Part shown: positions 8,639 through 16,650 of the stretch, in pieces
How positions within the stretch are numbered: the first letter of the stretch is position 1
Layout of the letters: every line of letters starts with the position of its first letter
Origin: Devosia limi DSM 17137
Lineage (GTDB): Bacteria; Pseudomonadota; Alphaproteobacteria; Rhizobiales; Devosiaceae
Direction of reading: 5' to 3'
Assembly: GCF_900128975.1 (NCBI RefSeq)
Contig: NZ_FQVC01000001.1
Coordinates: 666,628 to 730,627, forward strand
Length of the DNA: 64,000 nucleotides
Notes under the pieces: generated by a model
The model's database searches: none
The model's input: the letters and a program-made list of their open reading frames with translations, nothing else
Told to the model about the DNA's origin: nothing
Translations under genes and position numbers: made by a program

Positions 8639-11083
8639 CTAAGTCTTCGACCGCAATTTTGCCGGCAAATCCCGCGCGGACTCGTTAATCTCGGCCCAGG
8701 GATCGCCTGATGTAGTTAATAGTCCGGGAAGGGAAGAATAGTTCAAATCCTCGGGGGCGTCGATGGACTCGAGGTCTCGCCAATCAACTGGCGTCGAGGC
8801 CGGCAGGTTGGTGCGCGCCCGCAGCGAATAGGGCGCTGCTGCCGTGGCGCTGCGCGCATTGCGGTGAAAGTCGATGAAGATGCGCCGCTTGCGATTGTCC
8901 TTGCCCATGGTCGCGGTAAAGGTCTCGGGCGCGGCCGCCGCAATCTGGTTGGCAATGGCGCTTGTCGTCTGATGCACCTGCTTCCAACCCAGCTTGGGCT
9001 TGATCGGCACCACGATATGGAGCCCCCGCCCACCCGAGGTTTTCACAAACGGCACCAGCCCGTCATCCTCCAGCTGCCCCCGAATATGCACGGCCGCTTC
9101 CACCACCTCGCGCCAGCCGATGCCCTCGCCGGGATCGAGGTCAAAGACGATGCGGTCCGGCTTGTCGAGATGGCTCTTATGCGTGCCCCAGGTATGGAAT
9201 TCGACCACCCCAAATTGCGCCAGCGCCAGAAATCCGCGCGCATCCGCCACGGTCAGGTAAGTCTTGGTTTCATCATCCGAATTCTTGGTTTCGAATGCCT
9301 CGATAGTTGGTGGCATGCCGGTAAAGGCGTGGCGCTGGAAGAAGCAGTCGGCTGGCTTTCCCGTCGGGCAGCGCACCAGCGAGACCGGCCGCCCGAACAG
9401 ATGCGGCAGCATGTAGTCGCCGACCGCCGCGTAATAGACCGCGATATCCAGCTTGGTCGGCCCCGATTTGCCAAACAGCCGCCGCGTCGGATTGGTTACC
9501 CAGATCGTCGCGAGATCCGCATCCGAAATCAGCCGTTTGCGTGGCCCCGTTGTCGGCGTCGAGAGAGCCGCCTCGCGCAACCCCTTGAACACCGCGTGGC
9601 GCAGCGCATTGTCGGCGGTGCGGTTGGCATAATGGATCCGCGCCGACAGCATCGGCCGCACCCAGCGAATATCCTTCGGCGCGCCATCGAGCGGCACCGC
9701 GCCATCCTCCAGCGCTTCCAGCCGGCGTAACAGGCTCACCAGCGTCGCCGCATCAAACCCGGTCCCCACCTTGCCGCGATAGTGCAGTTCGCCATCCACC
9801 CACTCGCCCAGCGCCAGCGCTGCCAGCCCTTCGGCTGCCTGCGAGGTGGTGAAGCCAGCAATCACAAAGTCATCGACCTTGAGCGCCTTGGTCTTGGTCC
9901 AGGTGGTCGATCGTCCCGATTGATACGGCGCCGAGGCACGCTTGGAGACAATGCCCTCCAGCCCCAGCTCCGAGGCCCGCTCATAAAGCTCGCTCCCGCT
10001 CCCCGCCACATGGTCGCTGAGCTGGATTGCCGATGTGCCGCTTACATGCCCGCCCAGCAGCTGCGCCAGCAGCTGCTTGCGCTTTTCCAGCGCCACCTTG
10101 GTCAGGTCCCAGCCATCCAGATGCACCAGGTCGAACGCATAAAACACCAGGCTGTTGCCTGCGCCATTGGCCAGCGCATCCTGCAGCGCCGCAAACCGGC
10201 TGATGCCCTTGTCGTCGAGCACCACGATTTCCCCGTCGATCACCGCGCCCTTGCAGGGCAGGGGGGCAAATGCCTTGGGCAGCGTGCCGAAGCGATGCGT
10301 CCAGTCCAGCCCGCTGCGGGTGATCAGCTTCACCGCCCCGTCCTGCACATGCGCCATGGTCCGATAGCCATCGAACTTGATCTCGTGCAGCCAGTCGCCC
10401 CCATCCGGCGCCTTTGCTGCCGGGCTCGCCAATTGCGGTGCCAGCCGCTCCGGCATCGGTGCCGCCACGGCGCCCGCCAGCTTGCCCGGCACAATCCGCG
10501 CCACCCGCGCCGGCTTGACCACCGCGACCAGTTCCTCGATCCGCCGCCCGCTTTTGACACTCTCCGGCCGCGTCACCAGAATGTCGTTCTCGGTATCGAC
10601 CGCCAGGTCATGTTCCTTGATCAGCAGCCAGCCCTGCTTGTCCTCACCCGGCCGCATCTTGAGCCGCGCCAGCATCCAGCCGCCATTGAGCTTTTCGCCC
10701 GCCAGCCGGAATTTGAACGCGCCCTTGCGCAGGCTCTTGTCCACATCGTCCATCGGCGCCCACACGCCTTTGTCCCAGACGATCATTGGCCCGCCGCCAT
10801 ATTCTCCCGCCGGGATCACGCCCTCGAAGTCGATATAGTCGAGCGGATGGTCCTCGGTCTCGACGGCAAAGCGCTTCTCGGCCGGGTCCAGCGATGGCCC
10901 CTTGGGCACCGCCCAGCTTTTCAACACCCCGCCGATTTCCAGCCGCAGGTCATAATGGTCGGCCGTGGCCGAATGCTTGTGCACCACGAACCGATTGCCC
11001 GCTTCGATCGCCTCGCCACCCGCGGGCTCCGCGGTCTTGGTAAAGTCTCGCTTGGCGCGATAGGTATCGAGCTTGGGCGTCAT
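8639..11083 (-). CDS. ligD: Multifunctional ATP-dependent DNA ligase D
   Basis: At 814 residues it has all three LigD activities, in the order phosphoesterase-ligase-polymerase. The 3'-phosphoesterase domain (about residues 10-170) has HKHSATADHYDLRLE, with the His/Asp metal ligands. The ligase has the adenylation Lys236 in EIKFDGYR and an oligonucleotide-binding part following. The primase-polymerase domain covers roughly residues 540-800 and has the metal-binding FDLDPGEG. It fills, trims and seals broken ends held by Ku. It is 21 bp upstream of ku and 5 bp downstream of a hydrolase gene, all in one minus-strand run. Confidence 0.97.
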   Translation of the reverse strand: MTPKLDTYRAKRDFTKTAEPAGGEAIEAGNRFVVHKHSATADHYDLRLEIGGVLKSWAVPKGPSLDPAEKRFAVETEDHPLDYIDFEGVIPAGEYGGGPMIVWDKGVWAPMDDVDKSLRKGAFKFRLAGEKLNGGWMLARLKMRPGEDKQGWLLIKEHDLAVDTENDILVTRPESVKSGRRIEELVAVVKPARVARIVPGKLAGAVAAPMPERLAPQLASPAAKAPDGGDWLHEIKFDGYRTMAHVQDGAVKLITRSGLDWTHRFGTLPKAFAPLPCKGAVIDGEIVVLDDKGISRFAALQDALANGAGNSLVFYAFDLVHLDGWDLTKVALEKRKQLLAQLLGGHVSGTSAIQLSDHVAGSGSELYERASELGLEGIVSKRASAPYQSGRSTTWTKTKALKVDDFVIAGFTTSQAAEGLAALALGEWVDGELHYRGKVGTGFDAATLVSLLRRLEALEDGAVPLDGAPKDIRWVRPMLSARIHYANRTADNALRHAVFKGLREAALSTPTTGPRKRLISDADLATIWVTNPTRRLFGKSGPTKLDIAVYYAAVGDYMLPHLFGRPVSLVRCPTGKPADCFFQRHAFTGMPPTIEAFETKNSDDETKTYLTVADARGFLALAQFGVVEFHTWGTHKSHLDKPDRIVFDLDPGEGIGWREVVEAAVHIRGQLEDDGLVPFVKTSGGRGLHIVVPIKPKLGWKQVHQTTSAIANQIAAAAPETFTATMGKDNRKRRIFIDFHRNARSATAAAPYSLRARTNLPASTPVDWRDLESIDAPEDLNYSSLPGLLTTSGDPWAEINESARDLPAKLRSKT

Positions 11084-11088
11084 GCGGC

Positions 11089-12033
11089 TTACGCCTCGGG
11101 CACATAGGTGCCAACCCAGCGGAACACTTCGTCAAAAAACCGCTGCCGCGCCGGCTCCGGCGACAGCGCCAGATCATGGATGCCGTCCTGTATCCGCGCC
11201 ACCGTCACCAGATTGCCCAGCCCCACGGCGCGCTCGGCGATATGCTCGACATTGAGCACGCTGTCGGTGCGGTCCAGCTTGTCATGCCAGCGCGTATGCG
11301 GCCCGCTCTCGGTCGAGGCACAAACCATCACGGGGCAGGCAATATCAAGCCCCGCATGCAGACGCGCATGCCCCCGCCGCACCGCACGCACCCAGCCCGC
11401 CAGTACCGGGAACCCCTTGAGCGGCTTGAGCCTCAGGTCATAATCCCAGTTGCCGCCGGTGCTCTTGTGGAGGCTCCGCCCATAATGCTCGCCCAGCGTG
11501 CTGACGGGCGTGCGCGCCGAGACAGCGCCGAACTTGTCGATCATCCAGGTGCCCAGCGTCCGCTCGAAATAGGTCCCATTGAGATCGAACCACGGACTGT
11601 TCAGCACCAGCGCATCGATGATCCCCGCCTCGCGCCGGTCGTGGCTCCAGAGGCTCGTAATCAGTCCGCCCGTTGAATGCCCCATCACCACCAGCACGCC
11701 ATGGCCATAGTCCTCGCGGATGATCCGCGCAGCCGCGTCCAGCTCCTCGCCATAAACGCTGAGATCGGAGGTGTAATTTGGGGTCTGGTGGTCCAGCAGC
11801 GAACGGCCATACTTGCGCAGGTCCAGGGCATAGAACGCATATCCCTGCTGCTCCCACTGTTCCGCCATGTGCGTCTGGAAGAAGTAATCGACAAAGCCAT
11901 GCACATAGAGCACGGCGCGCGTTGCCTTGGACCGCTCGGCCCGCTCCACCAGCGTCGCCACCACCGCGCCTTCCGCGTCCGGCGCCAATTCGATTGTCCG
12001 CGATACCCAGTCAGCGCCCAGAATATCCTGCAT
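11089..12033 (-). CDS. Alpha/beta hydrolase, S33-like serine lipase/peptidase
   Basis: The 314-residue protein has an oxyanion HGFVDYFF block, the nucleophile elbow VMGHSTGGLI and a C-terminal His in the segment DGIHDLALSPEP, fitting the serine aminopeptidase S33 / lysophospholipase group. The start is set at 12033 because AAGGAGG lies seven bases upstream (complement of 12041-12047); an in-frame ATG at 12057 has no such site. It is the first gene of the run leading through ligD and ku, with a 5 bp gap to ligD. The substrate is unknown and no signal peptide is evident. Confidence 0.85.
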   Translation of the reverse strand: MQDILGADWVSRTIELAPDAEGAVVATLVERAERSKATRAVLYVHGFVDYFFQTHMAEQWEQQGYAFYALDLRKYGRSLLDHQTPNYTSDLSVYGEELDAAARIIREDYGHGVLVVMGHSTGGLITSLWSHDRREAGIIDALVLNSPWFDLNGTYFERTLGTWMIDKFGAVSARTPVSTLGEHYGRSLHKSTGGNWDYDLRLKPLKGFPVLAGWVRAVRRGHARLHAGLDIACPVMVCASTESGPHTRWHDKLDRTDSVLNVEHIAERAVGLGNLVTVARIQDGIHDLALSPEPARQRFFDEVFRWVGTYVPEA

Positions 12034-12207
12034 GACCGCACCTCCTTGCACTGCCATCCTAGTGTTCCCGGTTTGGCGACAAACGTCCAGTCATGGCAAA
12101 GCGGCTGCCCGATGCGGCGGACAGCCCCTGGTTCTAAAATTATGGCGGTGGTGACATGCCGCTTCCGACGCCGGCGCAACGGTGCCGATGTGGCATTGCC
12201 CTGAGCC

Positions 12208-13599
12208 TTAGTGGATACTGGCGCCGACGCCACCGCGCCGGCTGGCGTCGCTTGCCGCCGTCAGATGGCCGAGATGGGCAAGGCAATTGGAAAGGCGCAG
12301 CCAGGCCTTCTTTGATCCGGGATGATTGGTCAGCAGCCGGCGGTACAGTCTGCCTGCTCCGGTATAGTCGCCATTGTCTTCCAGCAATTGGCCATAGCGA
12401 TAGAGCGCGTTGACATTGTCCGGCTCGATCGCCAGCACCTGCTTATAGGCGGTCGCTGCCTGCAGGACTCTGCCCTTGCGATGCAGCGCCGTGGCCCCTT
12501 CCACCACCACGGGCAGACTCCGCAGGTCCAGCCGTTCCCCCAGATTTTTCTGTGACCGCGTGGCGATGCGAAGGCATTGGAGGTCCAGCTGTTCCCCGGC
12601 GAACAGCCATTTATAGGGCTCGTCCCCGCGCATGAAATCGTAGCTGACAAAGCCCTGGTCGATCAGGTGGCGGATCGACCAGGCGTGCAGCAACAGGCCG
12701 GGCGATGCGCCCTCATAGGTCTCGTCGCGGCCAGTCATATAGAAATGTGCAGCCTTCTTTTGCCGGTCGAGAAAGCTTGCCAATCCCACCACCATGCGAC
12801 CATTCCGGCGCAGCATCGGCATAAACAGGTCGCCGATACTGAAACTCTCGCGCAGCAACGCGGCGCTGCCTTTCAAAAGGGTCCGTGTCCGTGCTTCGCC
12901 CTTGCGGGCTGCCCATTTGCTGGCCCATAAAAATGACAGCCGCTCCATGTCGCCGTCGAAACTCTCGGCGCTCGGAAAGATGATGTCCATTTCGGGATCG
13001 GCCTCGAAGGCCCGCAGCAGCCGCCGCAATTTCTGCCGGGTATTGGCGCTGAGCTGGTCGAGATAACTGTCCCAGCTGTTGGGCAATCGCGCCCAGGGAC
13101 AAACCAGGTTATTGACCCCATCGCGCTTGTTCACGCGTTCCTCGGTCTCAATGCCGAAAACCGCGCGCGGAAAATGCGCCGCCAGGTCGTGATAGCGCCG
13201 ATCCCCCGCCGGCACATAGTCGAGATTGATTTCCCACCAATGCATCTGTTTCAGCCGCGCGGCAAAGGCCGACACCGCTGAGCGCTCCACTGTGGGTTCG
13301 GTGAGCATGCCGGTATAGTCGACGCTGTAATTGCCCGCCATGAACACCTCGTTGACATAGTGTCCATCCGGCCGCCGTACCGAGCCAAGCCGCAGCGGAA
13401 AGAAAGCTTGATAGGGATCCTTTCGCCGGTCGCCGCGCGCCGCCAGCACCAGCCATTGCGTGCCCAGCGTTGGCAGCCAGCCGCTCAGAAATCGGTGGGA
13501 AAGGAAGTAGCGAGCGAAGCTGTCAGCGGCATAAACCGCGTCCCATTGCTCACGCAATGCAGCAAAGCCCTCTGCGGTATCGATGAGATCAACGCGCAT
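12208..13599 (-). CDS. CelD-like GNAT acetyltransferase with C-terminal TPRs
   Basis: About 463 residues. The central part, with ANTRQKLRRLLRAFEADPE and the block RMVVGLASFLDRQKKAAHFY followed by SPGLLLHAWSIRHLIDQG, matches the GNAT_6 / CelD family of acyltransferases, often linked to polysaccharide or cellulose synthesis. Residues after about 375 form TPR-like helices (ATAYKQVLAIEPDNVNALYR, then LYRRLLTNHPGSKKAWLR). The Met at 13599 is preferred because GGGGC lies six bases before it; the Met at 13611 is the alternative. The acyl acceptor is unknown. Confidence 0.75.
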   Translation of the reverse strand: MRVDLIDTAEGFAALREQWDAVYAADSFARYFLSHRFLSGWLPTLGTQWLVLAARGDRRKDPYQAFFPLRLGSVRRPDGHYVNEVFMAGNYSVDYTGMLTEPTVERSAVSAFAARLKQMHWWEINLDYVPAGDRRYHDLAAHFPRAVFGIETEERVNKRDGVNNLVCPWARLPNSWDSYLDQLSANTRQKLRRLLRAFEADPEMDIIFPSAESFDGDMERLSFLWASKWAARKGEARTRTLLKGSAALLRESFSIGDLFMPMLRRNGRMVVGLASFLDRQKKAAHFYMTGRDETYEGASPGLLLHAWSIRHLIDQGFVSYDFMRGDEPYKWLFAGEQLDLQCLRIATRSQKNLGERLDLRSLPVVVEGATALHRKGRVLQAATAYKQVLAIEPDNVNALYRYGQLLEDNGDYTGAGRLYRRLLTNHPGSKKAWLRLSNCLAHLGHLTAASDASRRGGVGASIH

Positions 13600-13716
13600 G
13601 TGTTGCCCCATGACTCAACTCGCCTCAAGTCACCCCGTGCTAGGACTAACGCTAACACCCTGTGATCGCAGCGAAAATAAACTGAGCGGTTTAATTGGAT
13701 AGCTCTTTTGGGTGGG

Positions 13717-14199
13717 TCACGCCTGAATGTGATGCAGATGCAGGAAGCTCCAGATGTCCTTGTTCACCGCTCCGATGGCATGGATGGTTTCCTCGATCCG
13801 CGCCATCTCGGCATCGTCCAGCGCCTCGGTCTTGCCGTAGCGCAGGTCGTCATTGATGTCGGCAATCCGCATCAATTGGGTCGAGGCAACGCTGCCGGCT
13901 GCATCAAACGAATAGATGCAGTGATTGTACTTGTTGCGTAGACGGGCCTCGCGCCCCAGCCGCTTGGCAAAGCCAAGGACCTTGCTGCGGTCGTCGGCAT
14001 TGGTACTGGGCAATTTCGCCAGCCGCTCGATCAGGTCGAGCCGCGCCCGGGTGGTGTTCAGCGTCAGAAAGACAACGATCGCCGCTTCCTTGCTCGTCCC
14101 CATGAGATGGGCAATCAGGTAGATGAACAGGCTTTCGGTATTGGTCCATACATAGTTGAGCCGTCCGACAAGCTGCAAAACTTCCTGCATGGCCGGCAT
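13717..14199 (-). CDS. Uncharacterised 160-residue protein with HEPN-like motif
   Basis: The protein is mostly helical. It has an early block NYVWTNTESLFIYLIAHLMG, then residues 88-93 read RNKYNH, the R-N-x3-H arrangement of HEPN-domain nucleases and substrate-binding proteins. HEPN domains often act as RNases in toxin and phage-defence systems, but inactive and unrelated helical proteins can carry the same short motif. It starts 4 bp after the LuxR-type gene, so the two are probably co-transcribed. I do not recognise a named family. Confidence 0.6.
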   Translation of the reverse strand: MPAMQEVLQLVGRLNYVWTNTESLFIYLIAHLMGTSKEAAIVVFLTLNTTRARLDLIERLAKLPSTNADDRSKVLGFAKRLGREARLRNKYNHCIYSFDAAGSVASTQLMRIADINDDLRYGKTEALDDAEMARIEETIHAIGAVNKDIWSFLHLHHIQA

Positions 14200-14203
14200 G
14201 GCG

Positions 14204-15025
14204 CTAACCTTGGTCTTCCGGCGCCCCTCGGGTGCTCACAGGCGGCAGGGCTGCACGCGCCGGGGCTTTGGGGCGCCGCCGTCCGGCATCGGTCAGGTAG
14301 CTATTGGCTGCCTGGGTTCGGTTATGGACCCGTAGCTTGCGAATGATGTTGTGAACGTGAACCTTGACGGTATGTTCCGACAGGCTCATCCGCGCTGCGA
14401 TGATCTTGTTCTGGCACCCCTCGGAAAGGTAGTTCAGCACCTCATGCTCGCGCCGGGTCAGGTCGTCGGCCACCTCGGTAACCGCCTCCATCAGCTCGGG
14501 CGAGACCGTCTCGCGTCGCTCCTCCGGGCCGCCAGTCTCGCTTGGTGCGGCCCAGCGGAAATTGCGCCGGACCAAAGCAGCCGGCAAATACTCCCCGCCG
14601 TTGAGCAGAAGCCACAGCGCTGCGATCCAGATCTTGAAGGATTGGTTGAGCGTCAGAATGCCTTGCACCAGGCGCTCGTTGAGAATGCGATCAAGGTCGG
14701 GGATCGGGTCTGTCGCCTTGTCCACCAGCAGAACTACGGCGGCATTGGCGTAGCGCTCGCGCGCTGCGATCAGGGTTGGCAGCAGATTGCTGAATGCCTC
14801 GCCATAAATCAGGACCAGCGCGATATCGCGGCCGTCCGCCGGCAGGCTTTGGGTGATCGTGGGAACATATCCCGGCAGGCTTTGCCGGGTTGCATGAACC
14901 AGGCCCTGGAACATGGCGTTTGACTCGGCGACGAACAGAATTCTGCGGGCGGCACCGTCGTCGATTGCGCCACCCACAAGATCGCTTGTGATGGTCGGAT
15001 TATCTCCAGGATAGCCCATTCTCAT
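14204..15025 (-). CDS. LuxR-family response-regulator-like transcription factor
   Basis: The 273-residue protein has a C-terminal LuxR helix-turn-helix (about residues 190-250) with LTRREHEVLNYLSEGCQNK and the recognition helix region SEHTVKVHVHNIIRKL. The N-terminal 130 residues look like a receiver-type fold (RILFVAESNAMF and AAVVLLVDKA), but the acidic pocket and phosphoacceptor Asp are not clear, so it may be phosphorylation-independent. Transcription runs away from the type I secretion genes, with a 588 bp shared intergenic region; control of those genes is plausible but unproven. A Met two codons in is an alternative start. Confidence 0.85.
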   Translation of the reverse strand: MRMGYPGDNPTITSDLVGGAIDDGAARRILFVAESNAMFQGLVHATRQSLPGYVPTITQSLPADGRDIALVLIYGEAFSNLLPTLIAARERYANAAVVLLVDKATDPIPDLDRILNERLVQGILTLNQSFKIWIAALWLLLNGGEYLPAALVRRNFRWAAPSETGGPEERRETVSPELMEAVTEVADDLTRREHEVLNYLSEGCQNKIIAARMSLSEHTVKVHVHNIIRKLRVHNRTQAANSYLTDAGRRRPKAPARAALPPVSTRGAPEDQG

Positions 15026-15613
15026 CTGCCCCCAAATGGTGATTCAGCTGCGAGTGGCGAGCGAGGATAACGTAACTGGGTTTCTCACTAAGTATTAACT
15101 ACATCAATTTAGGCCGCCACGGAACTTAACACTTCTGATTAGGTGAATCACTGCCGGATTAGCTCCCCTGAGTCATCGGGGTGTGAGTCGCCGGACGGGC
15201 CCCGGTTTCGTTGATGCCAGCGGCATGGGGCGGGGACTACTAGGGCCGATGAAATCGTCGATTCTTGAGTGAATTGAGACCCTTGACTGGCCTAGCTCGA
15301 ATTGGCGTCTTTATCGTCTGGTCAAACATCAGCAGGATCACAACTGTCTCGGGTGGGCCTCGGGATGACGCGGTGCCAGACGGGTGCAGCGCCGGGCTTT
15401 CGATCCAAGCCGCCAGTTGGCGACAGTGATCGGTCCCCCATCATCGCCCACGGCAAGGTCAGTATTCCCAGCGTGCAGCCACTCGGTCCGTTTTCCGAGC
15501 GGGGATCACGCGTCGGTACACTACCGCTGCCGGTAACTGTCTGGCGGATTGGCATATAGCCCCTTGGAAATGAGTGGGGTCTTGCCTGCCGCTCCAGCGC
15601 GGAGGACGTCACT
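15026..15613. other. 588 bp intergenic region between luxR-type gene and secretion locus
   Basis: No convincing gene was found. It must hold the divergent promoters, but I could not fix a -35/-10 pair with confidence; TTGACT at 15283-15288 has no well-spaced -10. GC-rich inverted segments occur at about 15165-15240, and a strong Shine-Dalgarno GCGGAGG precedes the ATG at 15614. The length suggests a structured leader or several binding sites. Confidence 0.5.
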
Positions 15614-16531
15614 ATGTCTCGCAATCGTCACAACCAGAACAACTACTATGATCCTCAGGACCAGGCTCAGGCCCAGGCCGAACTCCAGGCACAGCTGCAG
15701 GCCCAGGCCGAGCTGCAGGCCCAGGATCAGGACCAGAAGCAGGATCAAGATCAGGATCAGGACCAGAAGCAAGATCAGGATCAAGACCAGGGGCAAGGCC
15801 AGGGTCAGTGGCAGTCCAGTGAGAACGAAAATCTCAATGGCAATGGCAATCTGAACGGCAACCTCAATGGCAATCTGAACGCCAATGGCAACCTGAACTA
15901 CAACGAAAACGTCAATGCGACCGACGTTGACGTTGATGTGAATGTCGACGTTGACCTCGACCTCGATGGCTACGAGCCGACCGATGACGACTTCGTCGAT
16001 CTGGATATGAAGGATGTCGATTTCGACAACATGCTGATCACCAAGGACGGCGATATCGACTTCAACCCTGGTGATGACGTGAACTTCCAGGACATCTTCA
16101 ATGATGCCTTCGGCTCGGGCGACCACAACTCCGCCTTCGCCATCAACCAGATCGCCGATCTTGTCGACAATGACAGCGTCGACAACATCAGCATGGACAA
16201 CAGCGGCACTTACAATCTGAACTGGACCGCGACTGGCGGCGCTGCCACAGCCGGCGACGGCATCGGGCTTGGTGCAGGCGGTGGCAGTGACGGCTATGAC
16301 TTCGCCCGCGGTGGCAACCACCATGACGATCCGAGCGGTGGCTGGAGCGTGGAAGCCGGTGACGACATCGCCGCATCGGCAGCAGCGAGTGCAGCAGCGT
16401 CGATCACCTCGAACGCCTTCTCCCAGGAAATCGTGGTGGGTGCCAATCTGCAGCAGAACGCTGTTGATGTCAGCATCGTCGGTGGCGACAGCAACTATGC
16501 CAGCGCCGGTGGGGACGACTCCGAGGCCTGA
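15614..16531 (+). CDS. Low-complexity Gln/Asp/Asn repeat protein, putative type I secretion substrate
   Basis: The 305-residue protein is strongly acidic and built from simple repeats. Residues 14-66 alternate Gln with Ala, Glu or Asp; residues 70-100 are Asn/Leu/Gly repeats; then comes a run of alternating Asp and Val; then an acidic stretch and a Gly/Ser-rich part. Near the C-terminus, VVGANLQQNAVDVSIVGGD resembles the repeats of the next protein. There is no N-terminal signal peptide, no Cys and no RTX nonapeptide. A strong ribosome site (GGAGG) and position just ahead of the secretion genes suggest an abundant exported or surface protein. The function is unknown. Confidence 0.75.
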   Translation: MSRNRHNQNNYYDPQDQAQAQAELQAQLQAQAELQAQDQDQKQDQDQDQDQKQDQDQDQGQGQGQWQSSENENLNGNGNLNGNLNGNLNANGNLNYNENVNATDVDVDVNVDVDLDLDGYEPTDDDFVDLDMKDVDFDNMLITKDGDIDFNPGDDVNFQDIFNDAFGSGDHNSAFAINQIADLVDNDSVDNISMDNSGTYNLNWTATGGAATAGDGIGLGAGGGSDGYDFARGGNHHDDPSGGWSVEAGDDIAASAAASAAASITSNAFSQEIVVGANLQQNAVDVSIVGGDSNYASAGGDDSEA

Positions 16532-16569
16532 CCTCCCCGCGGTTCTTTCCGCACCGCTACGCTAGGAAG

Positions 16570-16596
16570 GGCCTGCGCGATCACACCGCGCAGGCC
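16570..16596 (+). terminator. 10-bp perfect hairpin between the two repeat-protein genes
   Basis: GGCCTGCGCG pairs with CGCGCAGGCC around the loop ATCACAC. Only a short TAATT follows, so it is either a weak terminator/attenuator or a 3'-end stabiliser that could make the first gene more abundant than those downstream. Confidence 0.5.
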
Positions 16597-16650
16597 TAAT
16601 TGCCCCGGGCATACTGTTGCCCGGCACCCGAACGGCTGGGGGTTATCGCC

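Noticed and set aside
15322..15624. A 100-residue minus-strand protein in the luxR-T1SS gap
   Set aside because: Composition is typical of noncoding frames, there is no ribosome site, and it overlaps the start of the repeat protein.
16200..16400. RTX calcium-binding nonapeptides in the Gly-rich part of the 305-residue protein
   Set aside because: The stretch is Gly/Ser/Asp-rich but lacks the GGxGxDxUx periodicity.
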